From Collybia mongolica (taxonomy: Eukaryota > Basidiomycota > Agaricomycetes > Agaricales > Clitocybaceae): 64,000 bases of DNA. This document shows, piece after piece, positions 35,268 through 48,500 of this stretch. The DNA lies in contig JAAXNY010000009.1 of the NCBI GenBank assembly GCA_013420905.1, forward strand, positions 2,790,001-2,854,000, in the 5' to 3' direction. The translations under genes and the position numbers were made by a program. The first letter of the stretch is position 1, and each line of letters opens with the position of its first letter. Below the pieces are notes generated by a model. The model was given only the letters and a program-made list of their open reading frames with translations. It did not search any database and had not been told where the DNA came from.

Positions 35268-36780
35268 CAGTATGGCCACCGATTTCTATGTACAGGGCCA
35301 ACTCACAATGGTCTCCCGTACGTTGGGCAATAAGCATATGTGAATAAAGGTGGAAGAGTAGGGGTAGAGTCCCTTTGAGCTTGGGTTTATATCTTGTGGA
35401 AATGAACTATGGCCATCTCGGAGGATGCACATTGTTCCTGTCTTAAGCGAGGCCAACACTTCTTTTATGGCCAACATGATCGACCCGTCTCGCTTAATGC
35501 GGTCTTGGGTGACAATGGTATGATGCCTTGGTAATAGCCCGAACAGGCCTAGGAGGGCTTTCATATGTATACATGGTGAACATTAGCGGCGCCGTGAGAG
35601 TACTTTCCCCCTGCAACCAGCAGTCGTTTAATTGAATATCTGCATGGACAGGTACTTCCACTTGAGTGGTTTTCACCATGTGCCGCGACCACATTAAAGC
35701 AGGGCCTGTGGGGGTTACGTAGGTGGACGACGAGCCTATTGACGCCTGACTGAACATCATGATGCAAGTTGGAAACTCGGCAGTTGTCACACCGCCAGCC
35801 ACTCTCCGTGAGTGTTGTGGTCAGGATTACTAGCTTGATCCATTGGTGGGCGGTGGGGGGTGAGTTGGTGCATAATGACGAGTCGGTTCGAATAAAGAAA
35901 CGTTTTGGGAAGGTGTTACGCGTTGTGAGTGCTTGTTTAAGTTCGACGCCTTCCTTGCGCCCTACCGTCAATTCGGGCAACACGACTTTTTTTACATTGA
36001 CTTTGACATCCTGATAGTGGCTAGATACTGGCTTGATCTTGTTCAGACATGAGATAATACGACGTAGTAAGCCTGAATGCATTTCTTTCTACAATAAGTT
36101 ACTAACTGAAATCTTCTAATAGTGGCGCAACCTGTATATTACTGGCCTCCCACAGATACCAGGTGCATATACAGTCCTTCCAGTTTTCATCTCCATCTCA
36201 CCTACACATAAATTTAGTCGAAATGCCCTTGAAGTAGGTCTATTTCCATTCTGGGGACCTCTTCATACTATGAATGGGATAACATGATAACATCTCGAAT
36301 CTGGTACGTTCCACTGAAAGTTTTTACACCTCACTAGCTGTTTAACTTCTTTTTCACAGAGACCCACAGACACTTGCGCTGTAATGCGCCATCATAGCCT
36401 TGTGTTGCTTTTGTCTGCGCCAATTTCAAAACAGTTCTGCGAGCACTCCAGGGTTACAACGCTATTCCATCTATTCATATTTTACGGGACCTCCACCAAA
36501 ATACAATCAAAATCTGTATCTCAAAGTCACCACCGCTCCTTCGATGTATGCGACTTCCCTGGGTCACGCGCAACCTAGGTTCCTCCTATAATATTTGGAG
36601 TTCTGCTTAAGGTGGATTCAACAACGCGAAGGCAGGATTGCCAGTTCCTATGCCTTTCGCGTAAGCCTACAAGAGTCATGTCAGTAATGTCTCGAGAAGG
36701 CAATCCACTTTTTCGCGAGACTGTTAGTTTTGTTTGAAATGACGCGACCGACCCACCTCTTCCTCAGCCCCTTTTTCGCC
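35268..36780. other. Intergenic with unassigned minus-strand frames
   Basis: About 1.5 kb. The minus strand has a protein-like frame from 36082 (MHSGLLRRIISCLNKIK...) that could continue into a frame at 35802-35590 only with a one-base shift near 35800, so this may be a decayed gene or chance. No family is recognised. Confidence 0.35.
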
Positions 36781-36788
36781 TATATAAA
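36781..36788 (+). promoter_or_regulatory. TATA box
   Basis: TATATAAA lies 83 nt before the ATG at 36871 and is followed by a C-rich pyrimidine tract, a good core-promoter layout for this gene. Confidence 0.6.
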
Positions 36789-36870
36789 CCCCCCCCTTCA
36801 TCCCTCCAACAGAAACAAATAACCCATCTTCTTCATATCCATTATCACTGCAATAACATCTCTTATAAAT

Positions 36871-37735
36871 ATGTCGACAATCACCAGTGTCGAACAAGAC
36901 TTACCTGTCAGCATTCAGTTGCTGTCCCGGATATCCACGTATGCTCATGTTTTTGAGGTATGGTCTTTCACCAAGCTAAACATACAAGATACTAATTTCT
37001 TCAACAGAGCGTCTTGGCAATCGTCCTCTTTTCGCTTTTCCCTTCCCTATCACCGAAATTGCCTGATCGTCAAATCACTTTCCGCCCTCGCAACTGTGAT
37101 GATTCATTGAGTATTAACTCTACGGCGTCGACGGTGTCCACTTTGATAGAGGAAGACATGACAGATAGAGAAGACAGTAAGACTGGCGTTGATAAAGATA
37201 GTGAGTAATCTGATTCCATCATGAGAAGTCCAACTTAACAACATTTTGTCATGCAGCAATCAAATCTCGCAGATTCTCCATCCTTTCAGCACCCATGGTG
37301 AAGTCAAAGAGTCTTTCGCTCGTACCATTTGCCCGTCGGATGTCACTTCCGGCGAAGAGATTCTCTGAGCATTTCACCACCACATTGTCGAGCCCCTTCC
37401 AAACCTCTCATCCCAGCCCCCTTCAAAGTCCCCACTTCAGCCCCTTTGATTCACCCCCCAATAGTCCTGTCCATACTCCCTTTTCAGAACTTGAACCCAC
37501 GTTTCCTAGTCATTATTCGGACCACGTTCATTTCGAAGACGAGGTGCGCAAAGAGGGCAAAAGAACAGATACAGTTGTTGAAGTTAAACAACTGGAGGAG
37601 GTTGAATACTTTGAAATGGAGCTATCAAGGGAGCCTGTGATCATTATCAAAAAAGAGACAATTCAGAAGGTCAGGAAGATTACGCGGGTTGCAAAGAAAG
37701 CTAAATCCTTTTTGCGCATTCGTCGTCAGTCGTAA
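36871..37735 (+). CDS. Uncharacterised small Pro/Ser-rich protein
   Basis: Exons 36871-36957, 37008-37200 and 37257-37735 join in phase to give 252 aa. A short hydrophobic stretch (SVLAIVLFSLFPSL, about residues 30-43) is the only possible membrane segment. The middle part has repeated Ser-Pro spacing (residues about 140-180, several SPxxSP/SPFDSPP motifs). The C-terminus is basic and predicted helical (KKETIQKVRKITRVAKKAK). I do not recognise it. The SP-rich region could be a phosphorylation target; that is inference. Confidence 0.7.
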
Positions 37736-38766
37736 AGGAGAGGGGGTGGAATTATCTTTCAGAACTGTATCGGTAAACATCTCTCTGCTCTTATGCTATC
37801 GGACACACAGACTTTTCTAGTATATCCTTTGTAGCCATATCATATCCTTCATACCACCTGTATCATAAAGAAACAACAATATAAAAGAATTTGCACCAAA
37901 ACCTATATGCTACACACTAATGATCTCTTCCAAAATTATATCAAAAATTATAATCAAGACCAGTGCAAAGTTGTGCAAATTGGTGACACTGATTAATTTC
38001 AACTCCTTTAATGAAACACAATCACTCTCCGTCATCACACTGTTTTACCCACACCTCTCTCGTAAACTACGTCGGTTGCAACCCATAGCTTTGACCTTGG
38101 GAATTCAAATATTTAGCTGGCAATAAACTACGACGTTGCTACATCTTCGTTCAGGCAAACAGAATCCATCGGCCACTTGACATGCGGCAGCCGAGCGTCA
38201 TAGTAGTATTCGCGCATTTCCCACCCCCAACACTCTTCCGCCGCAGATGTAAGCCGTGTATCCTCTATGCATCACATAGGAGGCTGCGTTTGATACCACG
38301 AATTCGGAATTTCCACCAAATTTGGGAGCATTTGGTACTGTCAACAACAGTTATTCACCCTGGCGACTTGCCCAATCCTGCAGAAACATCCGAGCACGCG
38401 TGCTGACAACAAATTGTGAACAGTAATCTTTACACCACCCGCCATCCTTTCGACTCGCCCTTGTTGATACGCGAGATCAATATGTTCAATTAATCCCGCC
38501 AAAATTCTTATGGCATTAACCAATCACTCCATTGAAGAACCTTCTGCCTAACAGCGACTCCTTCTCATCCTACGACCCGTCCGGATCCAAAATGTTCTGC
38601 TAATGCTCCCCTATTCACCTCCTCTTTACTCCCTTTACCACTTATTGGTAAGTACCTTACTATATCCAGTACTTACGCTGCTTTCTTTGGTTAGTTGTTC
38701 GAGGTGATGTTAGCATTGCCTCCTCTTTCAACCATGTAGGCTTGCCTATGTTTCTCGATCATCACT
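37736..38766. other. Intergenic, no firm gene
   Basis: About 1 kb, AT-rich. A possible extra first exon of the downstream microprotein gene (ATG 38603 to a GTAAGT donor at 38648, acceptor at 38739) lies at its right end. Nothing else is supported. Confidence 0.4.
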
Positions 38767-39281
38767 ATGTATCCCAATCAGAACCCCGTTGGCTTTCACG
38801 ACCCCGATTTCAGACTAGAAGTACCGAGGAACTCAATGTCGTACGGGGCCGCCAAAAAATTGGACACTGGTCATTTCCCACTAACAATTTATTACCGATC
38901 ATGAAGAGCTCCAGTTCTTTTACTATAGTTCTCATCAATCCTGATTTCTCCCTAGACAAGCACCCAGGTTGTTTTAGCGAATATTATTCCTTCCACGACG
39001 ATCTACCGGATTAAGACTCAACGTACCGCCATACTATCGCACTCAGCTAAAATGCCTACGACTTTGAAAATTGCAAAGAAAGACCAACTTGAGTGCGAGT
39101 GAGTCGTCCATTTCTCGAGCTACATACTAATCTAGCACGAACCACACCTGATAGATATCAAGACCTATTTGGTGACTCTCGGGCGGTGTGCACTACTCTA
39201 ATCGTTGTCGCAATTTCTCTAACGGCGTTAGTCTCTACTCTTGCTCTCTATTTCTACACCACGTCTGTCTTCATCCATTAA
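38767..39281 (+). CDS. Putative tiny single-pass membrane protein
   Basis: The best-supported part is two exons, 39052-39098 and 39155-39281, joined by a 56-nt GT-AG intron with a TACTAAT branch-point-like sequence, giving MPTTLKIAKKDQ... and a C-terminal hydrophobic helix CTTLIVVAISLTALVSTLAL ending in SVFIH (57 aa). Upstream segments at 38767-38869 (MYPNQNPVGFHDPDF...) and a 12-nt exon at 38956-38967 can be spliced in phase and may form a longer N-terminus. The layout (short polar N-terminus, helix at the end) resembles a tail-anchored protein. The last 11 bases overlap the end of the minus-strand secreted-protein gene. No family is recognised. Confidence 0.4.
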
Positions 39282-40636
39282 TATCATTGACATTACCACT
39301 GATATCATTGGGTTGAATATTCGGACCACTTGTTGTCGATGGTGCAGCTACTGCGCTAAAGGTAACTGGAGCTGTGGTTGTAACTGTCGATTGGGTTGGC
39401 GCAGCACTTTGAGAGCCCAAGCTGAGAGTAGCAGATGCTGCAGAACTCGTAAAATCTGCGACTTCTGAGGATGCGACACTAGTTGTGCTGGCGATTATCG
39501 TGGCTTCAGTACCTGTACTTGAAACGGTCCCGCTCGCCGCAGTAATGACGGTGACACTCGTGTTCGTCGCTCCGGTATCTGTAATGCTGGATGCATCGGT
39601 AGAGGTGGGGCCTTCTGTGGTAGCTGTATCAACACAGGTGCACATCGTGACGTCAGGTTCCTGGCCGAAGGGGCAAGTTCCAGCTGAAGAACATCAGGTC
39701 AGATTCACGAAAATCTGATCAAGGTAGGGACACTTACGGGCTCCGAAAGGCATCAATGGGATATTCGGTGACCCAAATAATCCATGCTCGACACCATCAA
39801 GCTGAGCATTGACAACTCCAACTAACTCAGGACTCTGCGGCGCTTTTTGACAGTACACTGTGGAGGGTACCACACCTAAGATGTTCATTGCATTCCGAGG
39901 GTGTTGGCGATAGACTATCGCGTTTGTGATTAATTCGTCGGTATTGTTTACGCCTGCCGACTTGGCAAATGCAATCATAGCGTCAGCATTGTCTTGTTGT
40001 GCACAAGGATCTGCGTCTGCCAATAATGCACTGAGGCCGTCGAGCCCAGCGAGTTTCACGCAGGGATCATTGGTGAGAATATCGCCTCCACTCACGAGGC
40101 AAAGGTCTTGCCAACTTTGTGCGACATCGGGAAGGTCATCTTGTTCAATACGCCTCCAGTGCCTCCTTGAACGCCTGGATGGGGTTGTGGAATTACCCGT
40201 CGAAGTACTGTTGTCAACAGAAGTCGTATTATCGACGTTGAGAGGAGTGTTCACGTCAGTCGTTGAGTTGTTTGTCGAGGTGGCGTTATCTACAGTACTA
40301 GTTGTGTTGGCAAGAGGTGCGGTTACATTGCTCAGATCGGGCGACGTGGTAGCGTTGGAAAGTGGGATGGTTGTGTTCGTTAGATCGGGCGAAGTAGTAA
40401 CGTTGGATAAAGACAATGCTGCACACGCAGGGGGGGCATCTACTCGGCTAGATACCAGTCAGATAAGTCATGGAATTTTTGATGATCTATTCGAATTCTG
40501 ACCTCTGGAGAATGTAGCGCCGAGCATTGCGGTATGGGGTTCCATTGTGTCTTTGAAAGACAGCACGATCTCCTAGAGGTGATGCAATGGCCAGTGCCGC
40601 AAGAGAAATGGGCATAAGGGCTGTGAAGGTCTTCAT
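39271..40636 (-). CDS. Secreted Asn/Ser/Thr-rich protein
   Basis: Exons 40636-40503, 40447-39738 and 39683-39271 join in phase to give 418 aa. A signal peptide, MKTFTALMPISLAALAIASP, starts the protein. Next comes a low-complexity region of tandem Asn-Ala/Val-Thr units (TTSPDLSNVTAPL-like repeats) with about ten N-glycosylation sequons, ending at a basic patch RRSRRHWRR that could be a Kex2-type processing site. A compact domain with six or more cysteines (about residues 140-285) contains CPFGQEPDVTMCTC near its end. The C-terminal third is Ser/Thr/Ala-rich and probably O-glycosylated. There is no hydrophobic GPI-type tail. A secreted or wall-associated role is inferred. Confidence 0.8.
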
Positions 40637-41374
40637 ATCAGGTATTAGCAAACTTAAAGGGTGGGTTCAGGGAGTGTTTGGCAAGACAGAAAAGTTTGAA
40701 AGAATGAAAAGCTGAAATGAAGAAAGAGCGACCTGGCTCGAGTAGACAGGATACGAAGAAGATAGCGTTTCATTACCAGTCTGCCCCCATCTTATACCTT
40801 GGACATTTGAGAGCGCGCTCATGGCATAGCTTAAATGAAATCCTGACAGACATGTCAGAAAAATCTCGGAGCTGTCATAAATCCCAGACGTTGCGCCCAC
40901 TGTTCGTGTCGCCAGGACTCTAGACCCATGCCTCTAACCTGACGAAGGACCTTCCGACACTGAATTTTGCGTTATCCATCACTCCACTGACTTAGGGCGC
41001 CCGGCGCTCGCGAGTCGCATTTGACACGGTTGTGCCATTGATAGAAAATTCTAACTTAGGAAGCGCCACAGCGCCTGATATGTCGAGCGGTAATCGCTCG
41101 AGCTCCCTTCACGTTCCTGTCATAGAGATGTGTCGAGTATAAGCGAAACTAGGAATGGTCCTCGAACAGAAGGGGTTCCGACTCAGAGGGCAGCCAAATT
41201 CGGCCCGCGCGTTTATGTCACGTGCATTGATTCGAAATTATTTTGTGCCGCCTAGTATTGCTTCAATTCAAGTGAAGAGTTTCCGATCTTTCAACGGTGA
41301 AGTCTCGCGACCACTACATCCAAACTACCCATACTGCTTGGGAAAGAGAAACAGGAATTGATCCTCAACGTACC
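40637..41374. other. Divergent promoter region of the secreted protein and UTP21
   Basis: 738 bp with no supported gene. The short frames at 40667-40923 are on both strands and lack coding character. Confidence 0.55.
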
Positions 41375-44300
41375 ATGGGAGTCTCTGTTACCCCAATAGC
41401 TGTAGACGATACTTCGTCCAGTCCACCACCCCGAAAACGGTTGCGTCAGGATCTAGATTCTGTCACCTCAAAACTCACAAAAGCTGAACCGCGCTTATTT
41501 GTGCCTTTCCGAGCTCTTGGTTTGATCACAAACCATATCCCATTCGTGCTTCAAACCCGATCACATAAAGGCGCAACGGATGGTCCTCGTATACATCTAC
41601 TAACATGTTTGGGGAAAACATGGGCTATGTGGGAAGGAGGCAAGATGAGCTTGTTATTTGTAGGCAAGTGGAATACTTTATGATCTGAAGAACGCTGAAA
41701 ACCCCGTTTTCGTAGGCCCTGACGCACCTGAACACCTTTCTAGTCTTGCTATAGATGGTGACAATGTCTGGGCAGCCTCAGGTCCACATGTCATAAAATA
41801 TTTGCGGGGAAAGGAGGTGAGAGGTGTTTATCCAACCTGCGATGATGTTACGGAGCTGACTGATTATAGGTTCTACGTATCACGAATCCTTTAGGACTCG
41901 TCTTATCCTTCATTACGGTCTTTGGATCTCAAATCCTTGCCTTGTCGGAAAACGGAGGGCGTATGTTTCTATGGAATACTACGGATGGAGGTGCGCTGTT
42001 CTATGATCAACACCTCATATCAATCTGACGGCTACTTCACCCAGAATTGGAATCTACGATACAATTTGACGCTGGTTTTATGGCAACATCTATCCTTCAC
42101 CCAGCTACCTATCTCAATAAAGTTCTAGTGGCTAGCAGCCAAGGGTCGATTCAATTGTGGAATATTCGGTCCCAGTGAGCAATATCGTTGGATGGATGAC
42201 TAGTTACTCAATTCGTCCCAGAACATGCATCCACAAATTCTCCTCCAGCCGGCTACGGTCTTCCCCAGATTCGTCTGGTGCAGAACCTTGCGCTATCACT
42301 TCCATGACTCAATCCCCTGCAATTGACGTGGTTGGAATTGGGTTCACATCCGGGGAGATATCTGTGTATGACGTTCGGGCAGACGAACGACTGATGCGTA
42401 TGTTCATGGAAGGTGGTAGTATTAAGGCTCTCGGTTTCAGAAGTGGTATGTGCTTCAAATCATGCCTGCATATCCTATCCAATGTGATTTCTGTTAGATG
42501 GAGAATCCATTTTAGCTTCCGCTTCCTCTGCCGGGCACATCGCATTGTGGGATTTGAATTCTGGGGGCCGACTCTTACACATGATCCGGGGTGCTCATGA
42601 TGGGGCTATCACCGCCATCGAATGGGTTCCTGGTCAACCTATTCTCGTTACCTCCGGTGAAGACAACAGTGTGAAGGTAAGTAGAGCGGGTTTCATGACA
42701 AATTTTCCCACTGATATTGCCTCATTAGCAATGGCTTTTCGATTCTCCGACCTCAGCACCCCGACTCCTAAAATTCCGTTCCGGCCATCACGCCCCGCCG
42801 CATCTTATTCGATATTATGGGGAGGATGGCAAGCAACTGTTGACTGCATCGAGGGATCGAAGTTTGCGGTGTACATCTGTCGTGAGAGATGCGCGATCCT
42901 TTGAAATGTCCCAAGGTATGTTCGACTGTTCTTCTTCGCGTCGTAAATCTCAACTCCATTCTAGGGTCTCTGGTTAAAAAGGCCACGTCGTTGTCCATCC
43001 CCCTAGCTTCACTAAAATTTCCACCCATCACATCAATTTCATATTCTTCATCACGAGCGAAGGATTGGGATGATATCTTGACGGCCCACACAGATGAAAC
43101 ATTTGCTCGTTCTTGGACCATGCTCGGGAAAAGACTCGGGAAATACAGCTTTGGGTTTGTGGATGCTGGCAAAGGCAAAACGAAAGAGCGAACACCACTA
43201 GGTTCCGTGAAAGTAAGCAAATGCTCATATGAGGTTAAAAAAATTGCCAATCTAATTACCTTTCGTAGGCTGTGTGTGTGACAGCATGTGGCAATTTTGG
43301 AATTGCCAGTTCGTCGACGGGAGACATACATATGTGGAACATGCAGTCAGGTATAAAGCGGAAAAGTTTTAACATTGGCCCACGCCCTTCAGAAATAGCG
43401 AGTAGATCCCTGAATTTCGGAAGCAAAAAACGAGAGCGATGTATAACCGGATTGGCTACCGACGCTCTCAATAAAACGGTGATTGCGAGTACGCTTGATG
43501 GAACCATTAATGTTGGTCCCCATTCAACACTTGATATAGCCAATGCTCATCTCTTATCATTTCAATCAACAGTTTTTCGACTTTCAAACGACGAAGTTGG
43601 AATACACCCTAATTCTACCATCTTCCGCAGTATCATTGATACTCCATAATGATAGTGGCCTGTTGGCCACTATTTGCGACGACATGGTTGTCCGGTTGAT
43701 CGACATTGAAACAAGGAAGATTGTCAGAGAACTAGGAGGTTTCCGTGGGCGGGTACTCGACATCGTAAGGTTATCAGCAGAATGTTTGGGCTTTTGTTCA
43801 ACTTGGTTATTCAACAGACGTTTTCACCTGATTCCCGCTGGTTAGTGGCGACATCATTGGACTCAATCATTCGAACCTTTGACATCCCCACTGGGCGCTT
43901 GATCGACGCCTTCAGAACATCTAGTGTTGCTACAAGCATATCATTCTCCCCAACGAATGATTTCTTGGCAACAGCACATGTGGATAGTGTTGGCGTTTAT
44001 CTGTGGTATGAATTGTCTCATTTTTCCTCATTAGCCACTCATTCACTTTGTCACAAGGGCAAACCGAGCACAATATGGTGACGTATCGTTCCAAAGCGTG
44101 TCCGATGATGACCTCACAGACGTCAACCTACCCTCGGTGCAAGGTCTGACTGAGGATGACGGTTAGTCCATCCTGTAGCTGTCACGAAGTGTTCTAATAT
44201 ATCTTAATCTATCTTCAGCCCTGAGCGCGTTGTCGGCTTTGACAGTAAATGATGCACCTCCCGACGTCTTCTCTACCCCACCTCAGCTAGATGGAGAACT

Positions 44301-44991
44301 TATTACGTTGACACTTCTGCCTCGTGCACGGTGGCAAACTCTACTTAACCTCGAGGTCATCCATGTATGACACTCCCTTGACCTGTTTCCTTTTCCTTTT
44401 TTGATTTCTTTGATTAGCAACGGAACAAACCCAAGGAACCACCAAAAGCTCCAGAGCAGGCACCTTTCTTTCTACCTACATTACCAGGTGTAGAGCCGCG
44501 TTTTGCGCCTGTAATAAAAGAAGACCCCAAGAAGCCGACCCGGAGACTAGAGAAGGCAACGGCCTCATTAGAGAGTGTATTCCACCAGAAATTATTTGCG
44601 AAGGACAACACTGATGACTGTAAGCAACATTTAACCTACATGTCGCTGTTTGAGGCTCATGTATTTATCAGATGAGGCATTTTTCACTTTTGCCAAATCA
44701 CTGTCGCCTGCAGCCATCGATCTCGAACTGCGATCTTTGGTGACATTCGAGAGCTTGAAGGCCTTTATCACCGCCTTAACACGACGCCTCATTTCACATC
44801 GTGATTTCGAAGCAGTCCAGGCTTTTCAAAATGTCTTTCTCCGTATACACGGAGACGTCATCATTGCCAATGAGGAGCTGCAGCACCACCTCGAGGAACT
44901 CCTTGATGTCCAGAAAAAAGAAAGTCAGAGGGTGTTGGAGCTCATTTCGTCGTCCCTGGGAACTTTAAGCTTTGTGAGGGGATCCCTTTGA
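41375..44991 (+). CDS. UTP21: U3 snoRNP/SSU processome protein Utp21 (WDR36)
   Basis: Nucleolar WD40 protein of the UTP-B complex, needed for 18S rRNA processing. Fifteen exons (41375-41663, 41716-41816, 41870-41990, 42045-42174, 42222-42445, 42498-42676, 42729-42915, 42965-43212, 43269-43511, 43573-43764, 43818-44005, 44058-44161, 44219-44364, 44418-44619, 44672-44991) join in phase to 957 aa, close to the family length. Landmarks: FVPFRALGLITNHIPFVLQ, KGATDGPRIHLLTCLGK, TSILHPATYLNKVLV, LTASRDRSLR, and the C-terminal Utp21 domain starting at PRARWQTLLNLEVI. Two WD40 propellers are expected. Intron 1 begins with GC (41664) instead of GT. UPF1 follows on the same strand. Confidence 0.95.
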
Positions 44992-45584
44992 ATAACATCT
45001 GAATATGTCCAGCATTATATATAATAGCACATTTGAAAGTATGTTTATTACACAAGGTACGTGAAGCAGGACTCGCATTTGTCAACAACCATGACAACAA
45101 TTACTTTTGACGGCATTTTGTGAATATGTCTTATACTTATGAGCAAGGTCTAGTGTTCCCCAGAACACCAGCGGGCTCAGCGAAAATTTCTTGTCTGTCC
45201 ACACAGAGATATGTGTAATGATACCATTTACTAGAACTAAGTATGGGGATGTGCTGTAGTAAGAGCCAATGTCGGTTATAGTTATAGTGTACGATGGACA
45301 CACACACACTGCTTTTGTAAATAACGCCATGGTTTGATTTTATGTTTACACGAGTTTCCGTTTCGTTATCACCGTGTCGTTCCGTCTAAAATGCACTTGA
45401 AGACTGCAAGAGACTCAGTCCGAACAACGAGGCGTTGTCTGAGCGAGTAAGGCAGAGCTGCCGGGCCGTTTTCATCAACAAGTATGTCTGACTCAGCAAG
45501 CGGTGCCGAATTTGGACATGCGGTGCAAGTCACTGGAAATTCAAGTATTCACGGTTATAGTTCAACTTTATCAAATACTATACC
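44992..45584. other. Spacer between UTP21 and UPF1
   Basis: 593 bp. A minus-strand 82-codon frame (45330-45082) is probably fortuitous. It holds the UPF1 promoter and the UTP21 3' end. Confidence 0.5.
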
Positions 45585-48500
45585 ATGGACTCTTTCGACA
45601 ATTTTCAGTATGATTCCGCCTCTTCCTATGGCGGCATAGGCGTTGTAGACGACACTTCCTCTGTTTACACCGCCAACACTGCCGACAATGCATCGTCGGT
45701 TGATCTTTCCAGCCTCTCGATTTCCGAGTATAACTCAGTTACGGGAAATGGGCACGACCTTCACCAACACTCTCACAATCACCCTATACGGAATGGAGTT
45801 GATGAAGATTTTGACGCTGTCCTAGACGACCTCAAAGATGAAGCGGTTCTTGATTTGCCACCACATGCATGCAGGTGCGTTTTCACGCCTTTGCGCGCCA
45901 AATCATATCTCGGCTCAAATTTATGTTTGACAGCTACTGTGGCATCCATTCTCCCGCGTCGGTGGTCAAGTGCCTCATCTGCTCCAAATGGTTCTGCAAT
46001 TCGCGTGGCAACACCTCTGCTTCTCACATAGTCAACCATCTTGTGCGGGCAAAACACAAAGAAGTCATCTTGCACGCCGAGAGTCCCTTGGGGGAGACAA
46101 CTCCCGAATGCTACAATTGTGGCAGTAAGAATGTTTTCATGCTTGGGTTCATCCCAGCAAAAAGTGATACTGTCGTGGTGTTGCTCTGCCGGTGGGTAAT
46201 ATGTACCAATGTTAGCTAATTGTGACTAATTAGTTTGATAGTCAACCTTGCGCGACCGTTTCGAAGGACATCTCTTGGAACGCCTCTCTGTGGGCCCCTC
46301 TCATTGATGATCGTTCTTTTCTCTCTTGGCTCGTCAAGCCACCCAGCGAGACTGAACAACTGCGTTCCCGTCAAATCTCTTTTGCTCAAATCAATCGCCT
46401 TGAAGATCTTTGGCGTGAAAATGCGAACGCGACCCTCGAAGACCTCGAGAAGCCGGGCGTGGATGACGAACCACAACCAATATTGCTTCGTTACGAGGAT
46501 GCTTATCAGTATCAGAATATATTCGGGCCCCTCGTCAAGATCGAGGCAGATTATGATAAGAGGTTGAAAGAGAGTCAGACCCAAACCGACATCACTGTAC
46601 GATGGGACTTGGGCTTGAATCAGAAGCGGGTCGCCTGGTTCTGTTTGCCAAAACTTGAAAGTGGAGAGGTCAGGTTGGCTGTCGGAGACGAGTTAAGATT
46701 GAGGTATACAGGGGAACTTCATAAAGCGTGGGAGGGTGTTGGTCATGTCCTCAAGATCCCCAACAGTGAGTTTTTACGTGGTGAAGTTTGGGCATTTCGC
46801 TTAAGAGATCCTTGATCAGATGTATCCGATGAGATTGGATTGGAGCTAAGAAGGACTGAGGGCGTGCCTTCGGAATGCACTCACAACTTCGCGGCGGATT
46901 TCGTATGGAAGTCGACTAGTTTTGATCGCATGCAGCTCGCGATGAAGACGTTCGCCGTTGATGAGAAGAGTGTTAGTGGTTACATTGTGAGTTCCTCAAA
47001 CCACCTTTATATTTTACTTTGTCTTAAGTAGTTTTTTCATATAGTACCACAAACTTTTGGGACACGAACTTGAACCTCAAGTTTTGCGTACCCAAATGCC
47101 CAAACGATTTTCGGCGCCTGGGTTACCCGAACTCAATCATTCGCAGATGTATGCTGTGAAAAGTGTACTTCAAAAGCCCATTAGTTTGATTCAAGGGCCT
47201 CCTGGAACTGGCAAAACTGTTACATCTGCCTCCATTGTGTACCATCTTGCTAAGATGAACCCAGGACAAGTCCTTGTATGCGCTCCCTCGAACGTTGCTG
47301 TCGATCAATTGACAGAGAAGATTCACTCAACTGGGCTCAAAGTCGTTCGTCTTACCGCGAAATCTCGAGAAGCCTTAGACTCGAGCGTCGGGTTTTTGAC
47401 TCTGCATCAGCAAGTCGCCAATAGCACCACCCACGTAGAGCTGCAGAAGCTGATCATGTTGAAGACGGAGCAAGGGGAGTTGAGCAGCAACGATGAAAGG
47501 AAATATAAGACTTTGATCCGGCAGTGTGAGAAGGAGATTCTGGGAGCAGCGGACGTGATCTGTTGTACCTGCGTTGGAGCGGGTGATCCGAGGTTGAGCA
47601 AGCTGAAATTTAGGACCGTATTGATTGACGAAGCCACTCAGGCCGCGGAACCTGGTGAGATATCTTTGTGCTAGCTATGGACTTAAAATCACTGACCAGA
47701 CTACCGTACAGAATGTATGATTCCGCTGGTGTTGGGTTGCAAGCAGGTTGTACTTGTTGGTGATCATCAGGTATGTCAATAATTACTACTGGTGGCGTGG
47801 CTCACTGCTTCCGCTAGCAACTTGGCCCAGTTATTATGAACAAGAAGGCTGCGCGCGCTGGTCTCACCCAATCCCTCTTTGAGCGCCTTGTAGTCCTCGG
47901 TAACCGCCCTATCCGCTTACAAGTGCAGTACCGCATGCATCCATGCCTGTCGGAGTTCCCTTCCAACATGTTCTATGAAGGCACTTTACAGAACGGTGTC
48001 ACCGCACCGGAGCGTTTGAGAAAGAATGTTGATTTCCCCTGGCCTGTTCCCGACACGCCCATGTTCTTCTACCAGAATCTCGGCCAAGAGGAGATTTCAA
48101 GCAGCGGGACTTCATTTTTGAACAGGTACATGTCCTATGATGGTCTTCTATCAGGTCAGGTCACTTACTGCTAACAATCAGGACGGAGGCTTCCAATGTT
48201 GAGAAGATCGTCACGAAGTTCTTCAAATCTGGTGTTGTTCCCGGACAAATCGGCGTTGTTACACCATACGAAGGACAGCGCTCGTATATCGTTAACTATA
48301 TGCAGTTCAATGGTTCTCTCAAGAAGGACCTGTACAAGGAGATTGAAGTTGCCAGTGTTGATGCTTTCCAGGGCCGAGAGAAGGACTACATTATCCTCAG
48401 TTGTGTGCGAAGCAACGAACATCAGGGCATTGGGTTCTTGAACGATCCGCGCCGTTTGAATGTTGCTTTAACCCGAGCGAAGTATGGCGTTGTCATATTG

